The translations under genes were made by a program, and so were the position numbers. This document shows positions 26,543 to 36,333 of a stretch of DNA of 61,226 bases, in pieces. The DNA is from Ravibacter sp964559125 (GTDB lineage Bacteria > Bacteroidota > Bacteroidia > Cytophagales > Spirosomataceae), in assembly GCA_964559125.1 (NCBI GenBank), contig CAZLGW010000037.1, positions 1 through 61,226 on the forward strand. The letters are read 5' to 3'. The notes under the pieces are model-generated. The model ran no database searches. It saw nothing but the letters and a program-made list of their open reading frames with translations, and had not been told where the DNA came from. Numbering within the stretch: the stretch's first letter is position 1; each line of letters begins with the position of its first letter.

Positions 26543-29500
26543 ATGCAAAATTTTATTCCTGTTTGGGAAAAGATTCCCATTCAATCGCAACAATTCCGGA
26601 TGCTCATGAGAATAAGTACCTTTTCATTCGCTATTCTCTTATATTCAACTCACCTTCTTACAGCCAGCCCCACCATGGGGCAGAATCTGCTTGAGAAAAA
26701 AATTACGCTGGGAGTGAAAAATTCCTCTTTGCGGAACACCCTCAACAGAATCAGGCAGATTTCGGGTTTCAGGATGGCATATGCGCTCGAACAAGTAGCG
26801 CCATATCGTCACATCAATTTGTCAAAAGACAGCCGGTCGGTAGAGCAAACTCTGAAAGAAGTGCTGGAGGGTACAGGGCTTACTTTTAAAGAAGGGGCCG
26901 AAAATACAATTCTCATCATAAGACCTCCTTCGCAAGAACCGGAAACAAACATATCTCCCTCCTCTCAGCTACCGAACCAGGCCGGCGAAGTACTGACAGC
27001 CCGCGAAATCAGAGGTAAGGTTACAGATGAAGACGGAGAAGGTTTACCCGGTGTAAGCATTCTAATCAGAGGAACCCAGCGGGGTACTATTACTAACGCC
27101 AGCGGCGATTTCGTGCTCAGCACAACCGACGAGGACATTATACTTATCGTGTCGTATGTCGGGTACGTTAGCCAGGAAATACGTCCGGAAAATCTCTCCG
27201 AGGTCTATATTTCTATGCTCCCGGATCAAAAATCTCTTAACGAAGTAGTTGTGGTGGGCTATGGTACGGTGAAGAAAAGTGACCTTACGGGATCTGTTTC
27301 CAGCGTAAAACCCGAAGACCTGGAACGCGTTCCTGTTACAAATATAAATCAGGCGCTGCAGGGGCGGGCCGCCGGCGTACAGATAAGGCAGACGCAGCAA
27401 CAGCCCGGAGGCGGGCTCAGCGTGAGGATACGGGGAATCAGCTCTATCCAGGGAAATACCGACCCGCTCTATGTTATTGACGGGATTATCGGCGGGGATA
27501 TCAACACACTTAATCCTCAGGACATCGAATCCCTTGAAGTATTGAAAGACGCTTCTGCTACCGCCATTTTCGGGGCCAACGGCGCCAACGGTGTGGTACT
27601 GATTACAACCAAACGCGGAAGCACGGATAAAAGTGTCATCAATTTTAACAGCTACCTGGGGATGCAACGGGTTGAAAAACGCCTGGATCTCCTGAATGCG
27701 CGTGAATACGCTCAGGTAGACCGGGCCAGAAGAACTTTGCTAGGTCAAGAGCAGGTTTATGATCCGAACAATTTACCCGCGCAAACGGACTGGCAGGACG
27801 AGGTCTATCAGACAGCTCCTATGCAGAACTACAATTTATCTGCTTCAGGCGGAAGCCGGAAGGTTCGCTATTTTACCTCGGCCAACTACATTAACCAGCA
27901 GGGAGTTGTTATGAATACGGACTACAGCCGTCTCAATTTACGAATCAACCTGGATGCAGAAATGAACAGTCGCGTGAAAGTAGGCGCCAGGGTTGGCCTT
28001 TCCAGGGATAACCGGGGAAGGATGAACGGTGAAGGGCAGTTAAACAGGGACAGTCCGGCCATGGGTGCGATTATACTTGCGCCGGTACTTTCACCATACG
28101 ATCAGAACGGGTTGCTGACACCGGAGATTGAATATCCGACGATTTCTCCTAGCGCAACTGCACTGATACAAAACCCTGTTCATTTCTCTAAGTACCTGGT
28201 AGACAAAAATAAAGCCACGACTATTTCCGGAACTGTTTATACGGATATCCAACTGGCGGAAGGGCTGAAATTCAAACCCAGCTTTAATTTTACACTGAAC
28301 GCCGATAAAAGCAACTATTATAAATCTTCCGCTATTTTCACAAACTCACTTGGATTCAGGAATGAAGCGAGCGTATCTGCAAATGACGCCTACCGATGGA
28401 ACACAGATATGATACTGACGTATGAAAAAACATTCAATAATGACCACCGTTTAGATGTGCTCGGAGGTTTTATTGTAAACAAATCATACAGAGAAAGTAT
28501 CAGCTCTACAGTACGGGATTTTGCCCAGGATGTCTTTGAATACCATAACATAGGAGCAGCAAGCAACATTGTGAGCGTGGGAACCGGGATGACGGAGAAG
28601 CAGCAGCTATCTTATATCGCCAGGGTCAATTACAGTTTTAAAAACAAGTACCTGTTTTCTTTCAACAGCAGATACGATGGCTCGTCGGTCTTCGGTATCA
28701 ACAACCGATGGGGCTTTTTCCCATCCGGGGCTGTAGCCTGGAGACTCTCCGAAGAACAGTTCATACAGGATACGGGTTTGTTCCATGACCTGAAAATACG
28801 CGGATCTTACGGTATATCGGGTAGTGAGGCGCTTAGCCCTTATGCATCCAAAGCCCGGCTTTCTTCCGGACCGGCGTATATTATTGAAAATCAACAGGTA
28901 ATCGGGTACAGGCCGAGCACGATTGCCGTGCCGGATCTGCAATGGGAAGAAACCTCCCAATTAGATATAGGACTTGACGCCTCCTTTTTCGGAGGAAGGC
29001 TGGGTCTTACAGCCGACTTTTATAAGAAAAATACGTCCAAGCTCTTCCTGAATGTGCCTTTGCCGCGAACCAGCGGTGTCAGCTCGGTGGTCAAAAATAC
29101 AGGAAGCCTCCAAAACACGGGCCTGGAATTTCATATCAGCGCCGCCGTGGTGAGAGGAACGTTGACATGGGATACGGATCTTAATCTTTCGTTCCAGAGA
29201 CAGAAAGTGACCAATATCGGTAATGCCACCGAAATACTTCTAAATGTCGGACTGGAAGGATTCAGCAATGCCCAGGTTGTCAGGGTCGGCGAACCACTCG
29301 GCGCATTTTTCGGGTACCGGACCAATGGCATCTGGCAAACCTCCGAGCTTGCAGGATTAGAAACTACTCCTATGCAGTTTGGTGTCAATGTCCAGCCGGG
29401 AGATCTGAAATACATCGATCAGAATAGAAACGGCGACGTTACCGCCGAAGACAGGAGGATTATCGGGTATGCATTACCAAAGTTTTTCGGCGGCTGGAAC

Positions 29501-29974
29501 AATACGTTCAAATACAAGGGCTTCGATGCTTCCATTTTCATGGATTATGTATATGGGAATGACATTTTCAACGTCAACCGTTATCATACCATGATGACTA
29601 TACAGCATTTTGCAAATAAGCACAAAGATTTTCTTGATTACTGGACACCTGAACACCCTTCCAACAAGGTTCCTCGCCTGGATTATGCACAGCCCGCCAA
29701 TGCCCTGACTGATTACCTTATGGAAGACGGCTCTTATCTGCGCCTGCGGGAGGTGACGCTCGGGTATACACTGCCGTCCGGAATTCTATCGAAAGCGCGT
29801 ATCAGCAGGTTCAGGATCTATGCCTCGGCGACAAACCTGTTTACACTTACTAAATACTCAGGGTACAATCCGGATGTGAATACGTACGGAAATAACTCCG
29901 GAATCTTCAATGTTGACTTCGGAAGCTATCCTATGTATTGTACTTACCTGCTTGGATTCAATATCGGGTTTTAA
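26543..29974 (+). CDS. SusC-like TonB-dependent outer-membrane transporter with STN domain
   Basis: A 1143-residue transporter that imports oligomers across the outer membrane with energy from TonB. After the signal sequence (ends near TMGQ) comes an STN signalling domain (about 55-125), a carboxypeptidase-regulatory-like beta-sandwich (about 153-230, IRGKVTDEDGEGLPGVSI), the TonB box/plug region with EVVVVGYGTVKKSDLTG, and a 22-strand barrel ending in LLGFNIGF. The STN domain ties it to the upstream sigma/FecR pair. The start ATG lies in an A/T-rich context typical of the phylum. susD follows 12 bases later. Confidence 0.96.
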   Translation: MQNFIPVWEKIPIQSQQFRMLMRISTFSFAILLYSTHLLTASPTMGQNLLEKKITLGVKNSSLRNTLNRIRQISGFRMAYALEQVAPYRHINLSKDSRSVEQTLKEVLEGTGLTFKEGAENTILIIRPPSQEPETNISPSSQLPNQAGEVLTAREIRGKVTDEDGEGLPGVSILIRGTQRGTITNASGDFVLSTTDEDIILIVSYVGYVSQEIRPENLSEVYISMLPDQKSLNEVVVVGYGTVKKSDLTGSVSSVKPEDLERVPVTNINQALQGRAAGVQIRQTQQQPGGGLSVRIRGISSIQGNTDPLYVIDGIIGGDINTLNPQDIESLEVLKDASATAIFGANGANGVVLITTKRGSTDKSVINFNSYLGMQRVEKRLDLLNAREYAQVDRARRTLLGQEQVYDPNNLPAQTDWQDEVYQTAPMQNYNLSASGGSRKVRYFTSANYINQQGVVMNTDYSRLNLRINLDAEMNSRVKVGARVGLSRDNRGRMNGEGQLNRDSPAMGAIILAPVLSPYDQNGLLTPEIEYPTISPSATALIQNPVHFSKYLVDKNKATTISGTVYTDIQLAEGLKFKPSFNFTLNADKSNYYKSSAIFTNSLGFRNEASVSANDAYRWNTDMILTYEKTFNNDHRLDVLGGFIVNKSYRESISSTVRDFAQDVFEYHNIGAASNIVSVGTGMTEKQQLSYIARVNYSFKNKYLFSFNSRYDGSSVFGINNRWGFFPSGAVAWRLSEEQFIQDTGLFHDLKIRGSYGISGSEALSPYASKARLSSGPAYIIENQQVIGYRPSTIAVPDLQWEETSQLDIGLDASFFGGRLGLTADFYKKNTSKLFLNVPLPRTSGVSSVVKNTGSLQNTGLEFHISAAVVRGTLTWDTDLNLSFQRQKVTNIGNATEILLNVGLEGFSNAQVVRVGEPLGAFFGYRTNGIWQTSELAGLETTPMQFGVNVQPGDLKYIDQNRNGDVTAEDRRIIGYALPKFFGGWNNTFKYKGFDASIFMDYVYGNDIFNVNRYHTMMTIQHFANKHKDFLDYWTPEHPSNKVPRLDYAQPANALTDYLMEDGSYLRLREVTLGYTLPSGILSKARISRFRIYASATNLFTLTKYSGYNPDVNTYGNNSGIFNVDFGSYPMYCTYLLGFNIGF

Positions 29975-29986
29975 ACTTGTCAAACT

Positions 29987-31477
29987 ATGAAAATCGGAAT
30001 AAAAATATTTACCTGTCTGCTGATTTTGTCTGCCCTCCCGGGTTGCAGCGATTTTCTGGACGAAACTCCAAAGACCTTTACAGACCCCCAAAACCTGATG
30101 ACATCCCGCAACGGGGTAGAGCAGGCTGTCAACGGGATTTACAATGCAGGCCACGGCTTGTATACTTCGAGAAATATTCATCTGATGACAACCATCAATA
30201 CAGATGAAGCGTGGGCGCCGCTCTATTTTAGCGGAGAGCGGTACGAACTGATGGCCTATGCGTTCGATCCTACATGTCCTCCGATTCTTTCTGCATATCA
30301 GACTTATGTGACTGCTATTAACCGCGCTAATATGGTGTTGGATAATATGCCGGAAGTCGGGCGGCTGGGGATCTCCGACGAAAAGCGTTTTCTTGATTAT
30401 AAAAAAGGAGAAGCATTGTTCCTGAGGGCCTGGTATTACTTCAAGCATATGTCTACGTTCGGCCCCGTTCCGCTAATTACCTCGTTTAACGAATTTGATC
30501 TGTATCCGTCCAATTCAACGATACCAGAGATCTACGACCAGGTCATCGCCGATCTTACCGCGGCGGAAGTACTGCTTCCTAACTGGCAGGACGGAATTGC
30601 AGAAGCCGGCAGGGCAAGCCGCGGGGCGGCAAAATCACTTCTGGGGATGGTATACCTTACCCGTGCAACTTCAGAAGCCAGGGGAACAAATGATTTTCAG
30701 TTGGCAGCTTCTAAGCTTAAGGAAGTAATCGACCAGGAAGGGTATGATCTATGGGACAACTATGCAGATGCTTTTATCCCTGCCCATAAAAACCAGAAAG
30801 AAGATATTTTTTCCCAACAGGCACAGGCCAATACTTCATTTCCCAGCGTAATGTATTCCGAATTTGTGCCGCATCCGGCTCCTACAGGCGCCAGCCGGGC
30901 TTATGCCCTTGCAGCAATAACAAACACCTTATACAACTCCTACCAGGCAGAAGACAAGCGGTTGGGAATCTATATATCGGGCGACTATATCATACGATCA
31001 ACCGGGGTGAAACAAACAGCCGTCTATCCTTACCATTTCCACGAAAAATACGTGGATCCGGTTAACGGTCCTCTGAGCTATAATAACCACAGCACAAATA
31101 TGCCGCTGATCCGGTATGCGGACGTGCTGCTTTGTTATTCCGAAGCCGTCAACGAAGCCAATAACGGTCCGAATGAGGAAGCATACTACGGTATTAACAA
31201 GGTCCGGACCCGGGCCGGAATTGCGCCGTTATCAGGATTGGGCAAACAACAATTTTTTGAGGAGATAGTTATGGAACGGGCACGCGAGCTGTTTTGTGAA
31301 GGAATACGCTGGTTTGACCTGAAACGCTGGGGCTTGCTGAAAAAAGCCGAGAACAGGGGAGAAACAGGTGTCAACATTGATAATGTCCGGGTTGAGCTGC
31401 CCAAGCATAGTGTTTTCCCTTTTCCACAGGTCGAAATGGATGCAAATCCTAATCTGAAACAAAACGTCGGTTATTAG
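29987..31477 (+). CDS. SusD/RagB-family substrate-binding lipoprotein
   Basis: A 496-residue surface lipoprotein that caps the SusC barrel and binds the glycan. The signal peptide ends with a lipobox (ALPGC, Cys20), followed by the family start SDFLDETP. TPR-like helices occupy most of the chain, with the family segment FLRAWYYFKHMSTFGPVPL near 145-165. The C-terminal RARELFCEGIRWFDLKRWG is the diagnostic SusD motif. The ligand cannot be inferred from sequence. Confidence 0.96.
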   Translation: MKIGIKIFTCLLILSALPGCSDFLDETPKTFTDPQNLMTSRNGVEQAVNGIYNAGHGLYTSRNIHLMTTINTDEAWAPLYFSGERYELMAYAFDPTCPPILSAYQTYVTAINRANMVLDNMPEVGRLGISDEKRFLDYKKGEALFLRAWYYFKHMSTFGPVPLITSFNEFDLYPSNSTIPEIYDQVIADLTAAEVLLPNWQDGIAEAGRASRGAAKSLLGMVYLTRATSEARGTNDFQLAASKLKEVIDQEGYDLWDNYADAFIPAHKNQKEDIFSQQAQANTSFPSVMYSEFVPHPAPTGASRAYALAAITNTLYNSYQAEDKRLGIYISGDYIIRSTGVKQTAVYPYHFHEKYVDPVNGPLSYNNHSTNMPLIRYADVLLCYSEAVNEANNGPNEEAYYGINKVRTRAGIAPLSGLGKQQFFEEIVMERARELFCEGIRWFDLKRWGLLKKAENRGETGVNIDNVRVELPKHSVFPFPQVEMDANPNLKQNVGY

Positions 31478-31486
31478 CCGAATAAA

Positions 31487-33214
31487 GTGAAAGCATATAC
31501 ACAAAAGACAGGCAGCCCGGTCCGACGCTTGCTGAATGTTTCAATTTTTAGCCGTTCTCTTGCTTTCCTGACGGCAAGTTTGTTTTGCGTGCAGCAGGCC
31601 GGCTGTTCCCCGGGCCAGTTTCCGGCGACTGACAGCCTGCCACGTCCCAGGCTTGTAGTAGGAATCGTAATTGACCAGATGCGTTATGACTACCTGTACC
31701 GGTATTACGATAAGTATAGTGAGGGTGGTTTCAAACGGATGATGCGGGAAGGCTTCAATTGCCGTAGCCATCACTACCACTATGGCAATACCTCTACGGG
31801 AGCCGGGCATGCCTCCATTTATACGGGGTCGGCTCCTGCTATCCACGGTATTATCGGGAATGACTGGTACGATCGTGCTACCGGGAGCCGGCTGAATTGT
31901 GTAGGTGACAGCCTGGTAAAGGGTGTAGGCGTTCGTCATCAATCCTCGGGAAGGGCCTCACCACGGAATATGCAGGTTCCTACAGTGACAGACCAGCTCC
32001 GCCTCGCCACTAATTTCAAATCCAGGACCGTGAGCGTCGCCCTGAAAGACCGGGCGGCTGTGTTGCCGGGAGGGCACACGGCCAATGCTGCCTACTGGTA
32101 TGACGGTTATACCGGGAATTGGATTACCAGTTCTTTTTATATGGATTCCCTTCCGGACTGGGTTCATGAGTTCAATGCCCGAAGGCTTCCTTCAGCATAC
32201 CTCAGGGAAGGTTGGAAACCGCTTCTGCCGATGGGAGAATACACTGAAAGCACATCGGATAACCAGTTCTACGAAGAACCGGTACCCGGAAACAAGATGG
32301 CGGCATTTCCTTATGAGCTGGCCGGAAAATCAGGAGATGCATTCGGGTTGATAGGTGCTATCCCGGCAGGTAATACGCTTACCCGGGAAATGGCCATAGC
32401 AGCCATAAAAGGAGAGAACCTGGGGAAAGAGTCTGCCACCGACTTTCTCGCCATCAGCTTTTCAGCGCCGGATATTATCGGCCATCGCCATGGTCCGAAC
32501 TCCGTGGAACAGCAGGATGTATATCTGAGGCTGGATCTTGAGCTTGCCGCATTTTTCCGGTTCCTGGACAGCTGGGTAGGGAAAGAGCAATATACCGTGT
32601 TTCTTTCGGCCGATCACGGTGTTACCGACGTCCCGGAGTTCTGGCAAAGCCACCGCATACCCGCCGGAAGACTTTCTCCGGATTCGTTGTATGGCCGTGT
32701 CAGGCAGGTTATTGCCAGGGAATTTAAAGATGAAGGCCTGGTGCAGACTGTTGATTCAAGGCAGGTTTACCTGGATAAAAAAAAGTTACGCGCAAAAGGG
32801 ATATCCGTAGATGAGGTGCTGGAAGTTGTCCGGGAGGAAATCCTGCCAACAGATGGGGTAGCCGATGTGTTCAATAGCCGCAAACTGAACGAATCGACTT
32901 TGCCGGATTACTATCGCAGGCTGTACCTGAACGAGGTACATCCCAAAAGAAGCGGAGACCTGCTAATCGTATTTGAGCCGGCCTGGATTACGCGTGCTGC
33001 CTATGGCACCACCCATGGATCTCCCTATCACTACGATACCCATGTTCCGTTCCTGATATTCGGCTGGGGAATCCGGCAGGGAGAGACATTCCGGCGTACC
33101 TACATCTCCGACATCGCCTCCACACTTTCCGCGTTGCTTCAGATATTGCCTCCGGCCGGTAATATAGGAGATGTAATGGAGGAAGTGCTTAAAAAACCCG
33201 TAATACCCTTATGA
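31487..33214 (+). CDS. Alkaline-phosphatase-superfamily phosphodiesterase/phosphatase (PafA/NPP-like)
   Basis: A 575-residue periplasmic or surface enzyme with a signal sequence (near 15-40) and GTG start. It shows metal ligands of the superfamily in VVGIVIDQMR (Asp63), the nucleophile threonine in TGAGHASIYTG (Thr104), a second site in SFSAPDIIGHRHGP, LSADHGVTDVP, and a C-terminal histidine site in SPYHYDTHVPF. Relatives hydrolyse phosphate mono- or diesters. It begins nine bases after susD and overlaps the next gene by four bases, so it is part of the PUL operon. That implies phosphate or phosphodiester groups on the substrate. Lipidation is doubtful because the lipobox (QAGC) is poor. Confidence 0.88.
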   Translation: MKAYTQKTGSPVRRLLNVSIFSRSLAFLTASLFCVQQAGCSPGQFPATDSLPRPRLVVGIVIDQMRYDYLYRYYDKYSEGGFKRMMREGFNCRSHHYHYGNTSTGAGHASIYTGSAPAIHGIIGNDWYDRATGSRLNCVGDSLVKGVGVRHQSSGRASPRNMQVPTVTDQLRLATNFKSRTVSVALKDRAAVLPGGHTANAAYWYDGYTGNWITSSFYMDSLPDWVHEFNARRLPSAYLREGWKPLLPMGEYTESTSDNQFYEEPVPGNKMAAFPYELAGKSGDAFGLIGAIPAGNTLTREMAIAAIKGENLGKESATDFLAISFSAPDIIGHRHGPNSVEQQDVYLRLDLELAAFFRFLDSWVGKEQYTVFLSADHGVTDVPEFWQSHRIPAGRLSPDSLYGRVRQVIAREFKDEGLVQTVDSRQVYLDKKKLRAKGISVDEVLEVVREEILPTDGVADVFNSRKLNESTLPDYYRRLYLNEVHPKRSGDLLIVFEPAWITRAAYGTTHGSPYHYDTHVPFLIFGWGIRQGETFRRTYISDIASTLSALLQILPPAGNIGDVMEEVLKKPVIPL

Positions 33215-34863
33215 ACGGATATTTAATCATACTATTCCTGGGCCTTAACCTGCTTTTTACAAGTCTCAGTGAAGTAATAAGTAAGCCTGGGAAATCAGGA
33301 TCAGGTTACACTGTTTTTAACCCTGATACTATCGGATTATGGCGGGAAGCATACTTTTCAGGCCGCCCGCAGCAAATTGGCAATAAAATCCAGTTCCTGT
33401 TTGATGACTATATGGTAGAGGACCGTTTCGGCCTGAAACGAAGTGTCGGGCCGGTAGAAAAATACAGTAAAAATCCTCTGCGTATCGATGACGACAAGCC
33501 TTGGGAAAAGAGTTCGGAATCCTGGAGCGGAGCCTATCTCAGGTACGTGCTGTACGATCCGCTGGACAAACATTACAAAGGCTGGTACCTGTTGTACCGC
33601 CATGAACCGGGAGTGGAAACAGGCTACAATTATTCCACGTTGTATGCAGAAAGCGAAGACGGGATCGACTGGAAGAAACCGGAGCTGGATTTTTTTCAGG
33701 TAGACGGCCGTAAGACCAACCTGGTCCTGCATAAAGAGAAGGGCACCGCCCTATTGCAGGATATCGTATTGGATACGGCAACCAGCGATCCGGAAAAGCG
33801 TTTTGCTGCACTTGTAAAGATGGTGCCTCCCGGGGAGAAGGAGCGATGCATTGTGCTGATGTTTTCGCCGGATGGCAAGCAATGGCGCCTGGCTCCGGAG
33901 CCGGTGCTGTTCAGGGGAGCCAACGACGGAGCCTACTCGCTGGTCCCGGATCGCGGGAACGGACGCTGGCTGCTTTACCGCAGACCTCCCACAAATGCAC
34001 TGGTTAAGCCTGGTTTGGGAGTATATGGCAGTAATCCCGTAAACCCGTCTTCTGGCGGAATGAATACAAAACGCCGTATGTCCGTATCGGTAAGCCGTGA
34101 TATGAAGAACTGGTCCTATCCCAGAGGGCTGCAGGTGCTGGATGAATCGGACGATGAAGATATAGGCATATCGGGCAACGGCAGGGATATCGACTGGGCG
34201 ACTGTTATCAGGTACAGGGACGTCTATTTCGGGTTTGCGCACCTGATGGATAACCTGACCCTGGAGTCACCGCGAGAGTGCCAGCTGATGTGGAGCCGCG
34301 ACGGCTTTCGCTGGGAACGGCTGCCGCAGAGAATACCGTTTATTGCCAACGGTACGGAGGGGGACTGGGATTCGGGCGGCATTATCACCCTTTCCCTCAT
34401 GTCTGACCATAAACGTACCTGGATCTACTATACAGGCACCAATGTTCCGCAGGGTGAACGACGGATTGCAGGCTTCACCGGAAGCGGGCTGGCTTATCTC
34501 GAAAAGGATCGTTTCATAGGACAGCAGGCAGGCCCTGCAGGCGGTTATCTACTAACCCGGCAATTCATATTAGAGGGCAGCTCCCTGGAATTGAATTTCC
34601 GGTCACAGGTAAAGCTGCCGCCGCCAAATTGGGGAAGCCTGATAAAAGCAGAGTTATTACAGGCTCCTTCCGACCAGATGCCAGCTACGCCGTATCCTGG
34701 CTTTTCCATGGAGGATTGCGACGGCATTACTACGAAGGAAGGATTTGATCAGGTTATGACCTGGAAAGGCTCCCCTAATCTATCAGCATTGAAAGGCAAG
34801 CCGGTTTACATCCGGTTTTACCTTCAGAATACCACACTGTATACCATCCGTATAGCAGAATAA
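33211..34863 (+). CDS. Predicted beta-propeller glycoside-hydrolase-like protein
   Basis: A 550-residue protein with an N-terminal signal anchor (residues 3-20). Blade-like repeats contain aromatic and Asp-rich strands (FLFDDYMVEDRFGLKR, NPLRIDDDKPWE, YAESEDGIDWKKPELD, MWSRDGFRWERLP, GDWDSGGI). This pattern is that of the five-bladed propeller hydrolase-like proteins (GH43/GH32/GH117 type fold) common in Bacteroidota and Planctomycetes. Catalytic residues were not assigned, so enzyme activity is inferred only. The C-terminal 100 residues form a beta-sandwich-like domain. Start and stop codons overlap (ATGA) with the upstream phosphoesterase. Confidence 0.7.
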   Translation: MNGYLIILFLGLNLLFTSLSEVISKPGKSGSGYTVFNPDTIGLWREAYFSGRPQQIGNKIQFLFDDYMVEDRFGLKRSVGPVEKYSKNPLRIDDDKPWEKSSESWSGAYLRYVLYDPLDKHYKGWYLLYRHEPGVETGYNYSTLYAESEDGIDWKKPELDFFQVDGRKTNLVLHKEKGTALLQDIVLDTATSDPEKRFAALVKMVPPGEKERCIVLMFSPDGKQWRLAPEPVLFRGANDGAYSLVPDRGNGRWLLYRRPPTNALVKPGLGVYGSNPVNPSSGGMNTKRRMSVSVSRDMKNWSYPRGLQVLDESDDEDIGISGNGRDIDWATVIRYRDVYFGFAHLMDNLTLESPRECQLMWSRDGFRWERLPQRIPFIANGTEGDWDSGGIITLSLMSDHKRTWIYYTGTNVPQGERRIAGFTGSGLAYLEKDRFIGQQAGPAGGYLLTRQFILEGSSLELNFRSQVKLPPPNWGSLIKAELLQAPSDQMPATPYPGFSMEDCDGITTKEGFDQVMTWKGSPNLSALKGKPVYIRFYLQNTTLYTIRIAE

Positions 34864-34899
34864 AATTACAATCAATCCTAAACACGGAATTCAAATTTC

Positions 34900-36300
34900 A
34901 TGATGGTACTATTTTCCCGCGGGAACCTTATAAAAGGTTTGCAGTCTATGCTATTCTTCTCAATACTTCAGGGTGGGATTTTACAAGTTCATGCGCAAAG
35001 CGACTGTAGCAGGTTTGCTCCGGAATGGATCTCGCTGGGAATTACAGTATCACCTGCAACCGAACAAACGGTGAGCTGGCGTTCCGAAAAAGGAAGTACG
35101 GTCGGAAGAGCGCAGATCGCCGCTGAGGACCCTTCCCCCAATCTCGAATCGACTGCCCGGACCGTCGAATCGGTCAGCGGGCAATATTCCGACTACGGTG
35201 TGGAAAAAACATATCACCGGGTCACGTTCTCAGATCTCCGCCCGGGAACTACCTACCTGTATAGGGTCGGTAATGATAATTGCTGGAGTGAATGGTTCCA
35301 GTTCAGGACGGCGGAAATATCGGCCGCTCCCTTTTCATTTCTATACTTCGGCGATGTCCAGTACGGGATTTCTACCCTCTATCCCCGCGTGATACGCCAG
35401 GCGATTATGCAGGCGCCGGAGTCTTCTCTGATGATGTTTGTGGGTGACCTTACCACTAATGCCACGGATGCGGAATTCAATGATTTTTTCAGTGCCGGTG
35501 ACTGGATACTGGCCTCCAGAGCGGTAGTTCCTGTTCCCGACGGTCATGAGTATCCAAAGGACAAAGCCGGGAACAGGATGGAACTCGCAGCGTTCTGGGA
35601 TCGGGCGTTCTCTTTTCCCACGAATGTACCGGAACCGCTGGCAAAGGCGGGAAATTATACCTTTGACTACCAGAATACCCGTTTTATACTGTTCAATACC
35701 TACGACTATGGTATGGGAAAGGCGGGGCTTTACCTGGAATGGCTGGAATCCCTCCTGAAGAATAATCCGCAGAAATGGACTGTTGTGGCCCACCATCAGC
35801 CGGCTTACCCGATTTCTGAACGCCGGAATAAAACCGGTTTTCTTGACCAGGTACAGCCCCTTTATGATAAGTATGGAGTAGACCTGGTATTGTCCGGGCA
35901 TGACCACGGATATTCCAGGGGAGGGATCGGGCTTATGGGGAGTAAAAAGAAGAAAATAAGTGGTCCCGTTTATGTAGTATCAGTTTCGGGCCCCGGAATG
36001 TATGCGCTTGCCTACCGCGACTGGTACGACCGCGTGGCATCTGATACTCAGTTGTTCCAACATGTAACGATGGGGGATGACGCGATTTCTTTTAAAACCT
36101 ACACGGCTACCGGCAGACTGTACGACAGGTTTACGATCAGGAAGAAGGGTAACAGGAAAGTTTTCACGGATGAAGCCCGGGATATAGCGGAATACACGGA
36201 GATACCCCAAAGTCAGAAAGCACGTTATCCAGTCGAGCGCCTGCAGGCACTGGAAACACAACGGGAAACTTATCTCCGCAGAAAACGGACTCCTCATTGA
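34900..36300 (+). CDS. Purple-acid-phosphatase-like metallophosphoesterase with FNIII domain
   Basis: A 466-residue exported protein: signal peptide to about residue 33, a fibronectin-III/PAP-N-like domain (about 45-135, LRPGTTYLYRVG), then a calcineurin-like phosphoesterase core. Core motifs are FGDVQYG, FVGDLTTN, PDGHEYPKD, VVAHHQPAY and LSGHDHGYSR. The third motif is GNH[D/E] in almost all members. Here it reads DGHE (codons GAC GGT CAT GAG), which loses the asparagine that bridges metal and substrate. The other metal ligands are present. It may be altered in activity or specificity. It is within the PUL, after the propeller gene. Confidence 0.85.
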   Translation: MMVLFSRGNLIKGLQSMLFFSILQGGILQVHAQSDCSRFAPEWISLGITVSPATEQTVSWRSEKGSTVGRAQIAAEDPSPNLESTARTVESVSGQYSDYGVEKTYHRVTFSDLRPGTTYLYRVGNDNCWSEWFQFRTAEISAAPFSFLYFGDVQYGISTLYPRVIRQAIMQAPESSLMMFVGDLTTNATDAEFNDFFSAGDWILASRAVVPVPDGHEYPKDKAGNRMELAAFWDRAFSFPTNVPEPLAKAGNYTFDYQNTRFILFNTYDYGMGKAGLYLEWLESLLKNNPQKWTVVAHHQPAYPISERRNKTGFLDQVQPLYDKYGVDLVLSGHDHGYSRGGIGLMGSKKKKISGPVYVVSVSGPGMYALAYRDWYDRVASDTQLFQHVTMGDDAISFKTYTATGRLYDRFTIRKKGNRKVFTDEARDIAEYTEIPQSQKARYPVERLQALETQRETYLRRKRTPH

Positions 36301-36333
36301 GCTCACTTAGTCCTTGTATTTAACAACTTCCTT

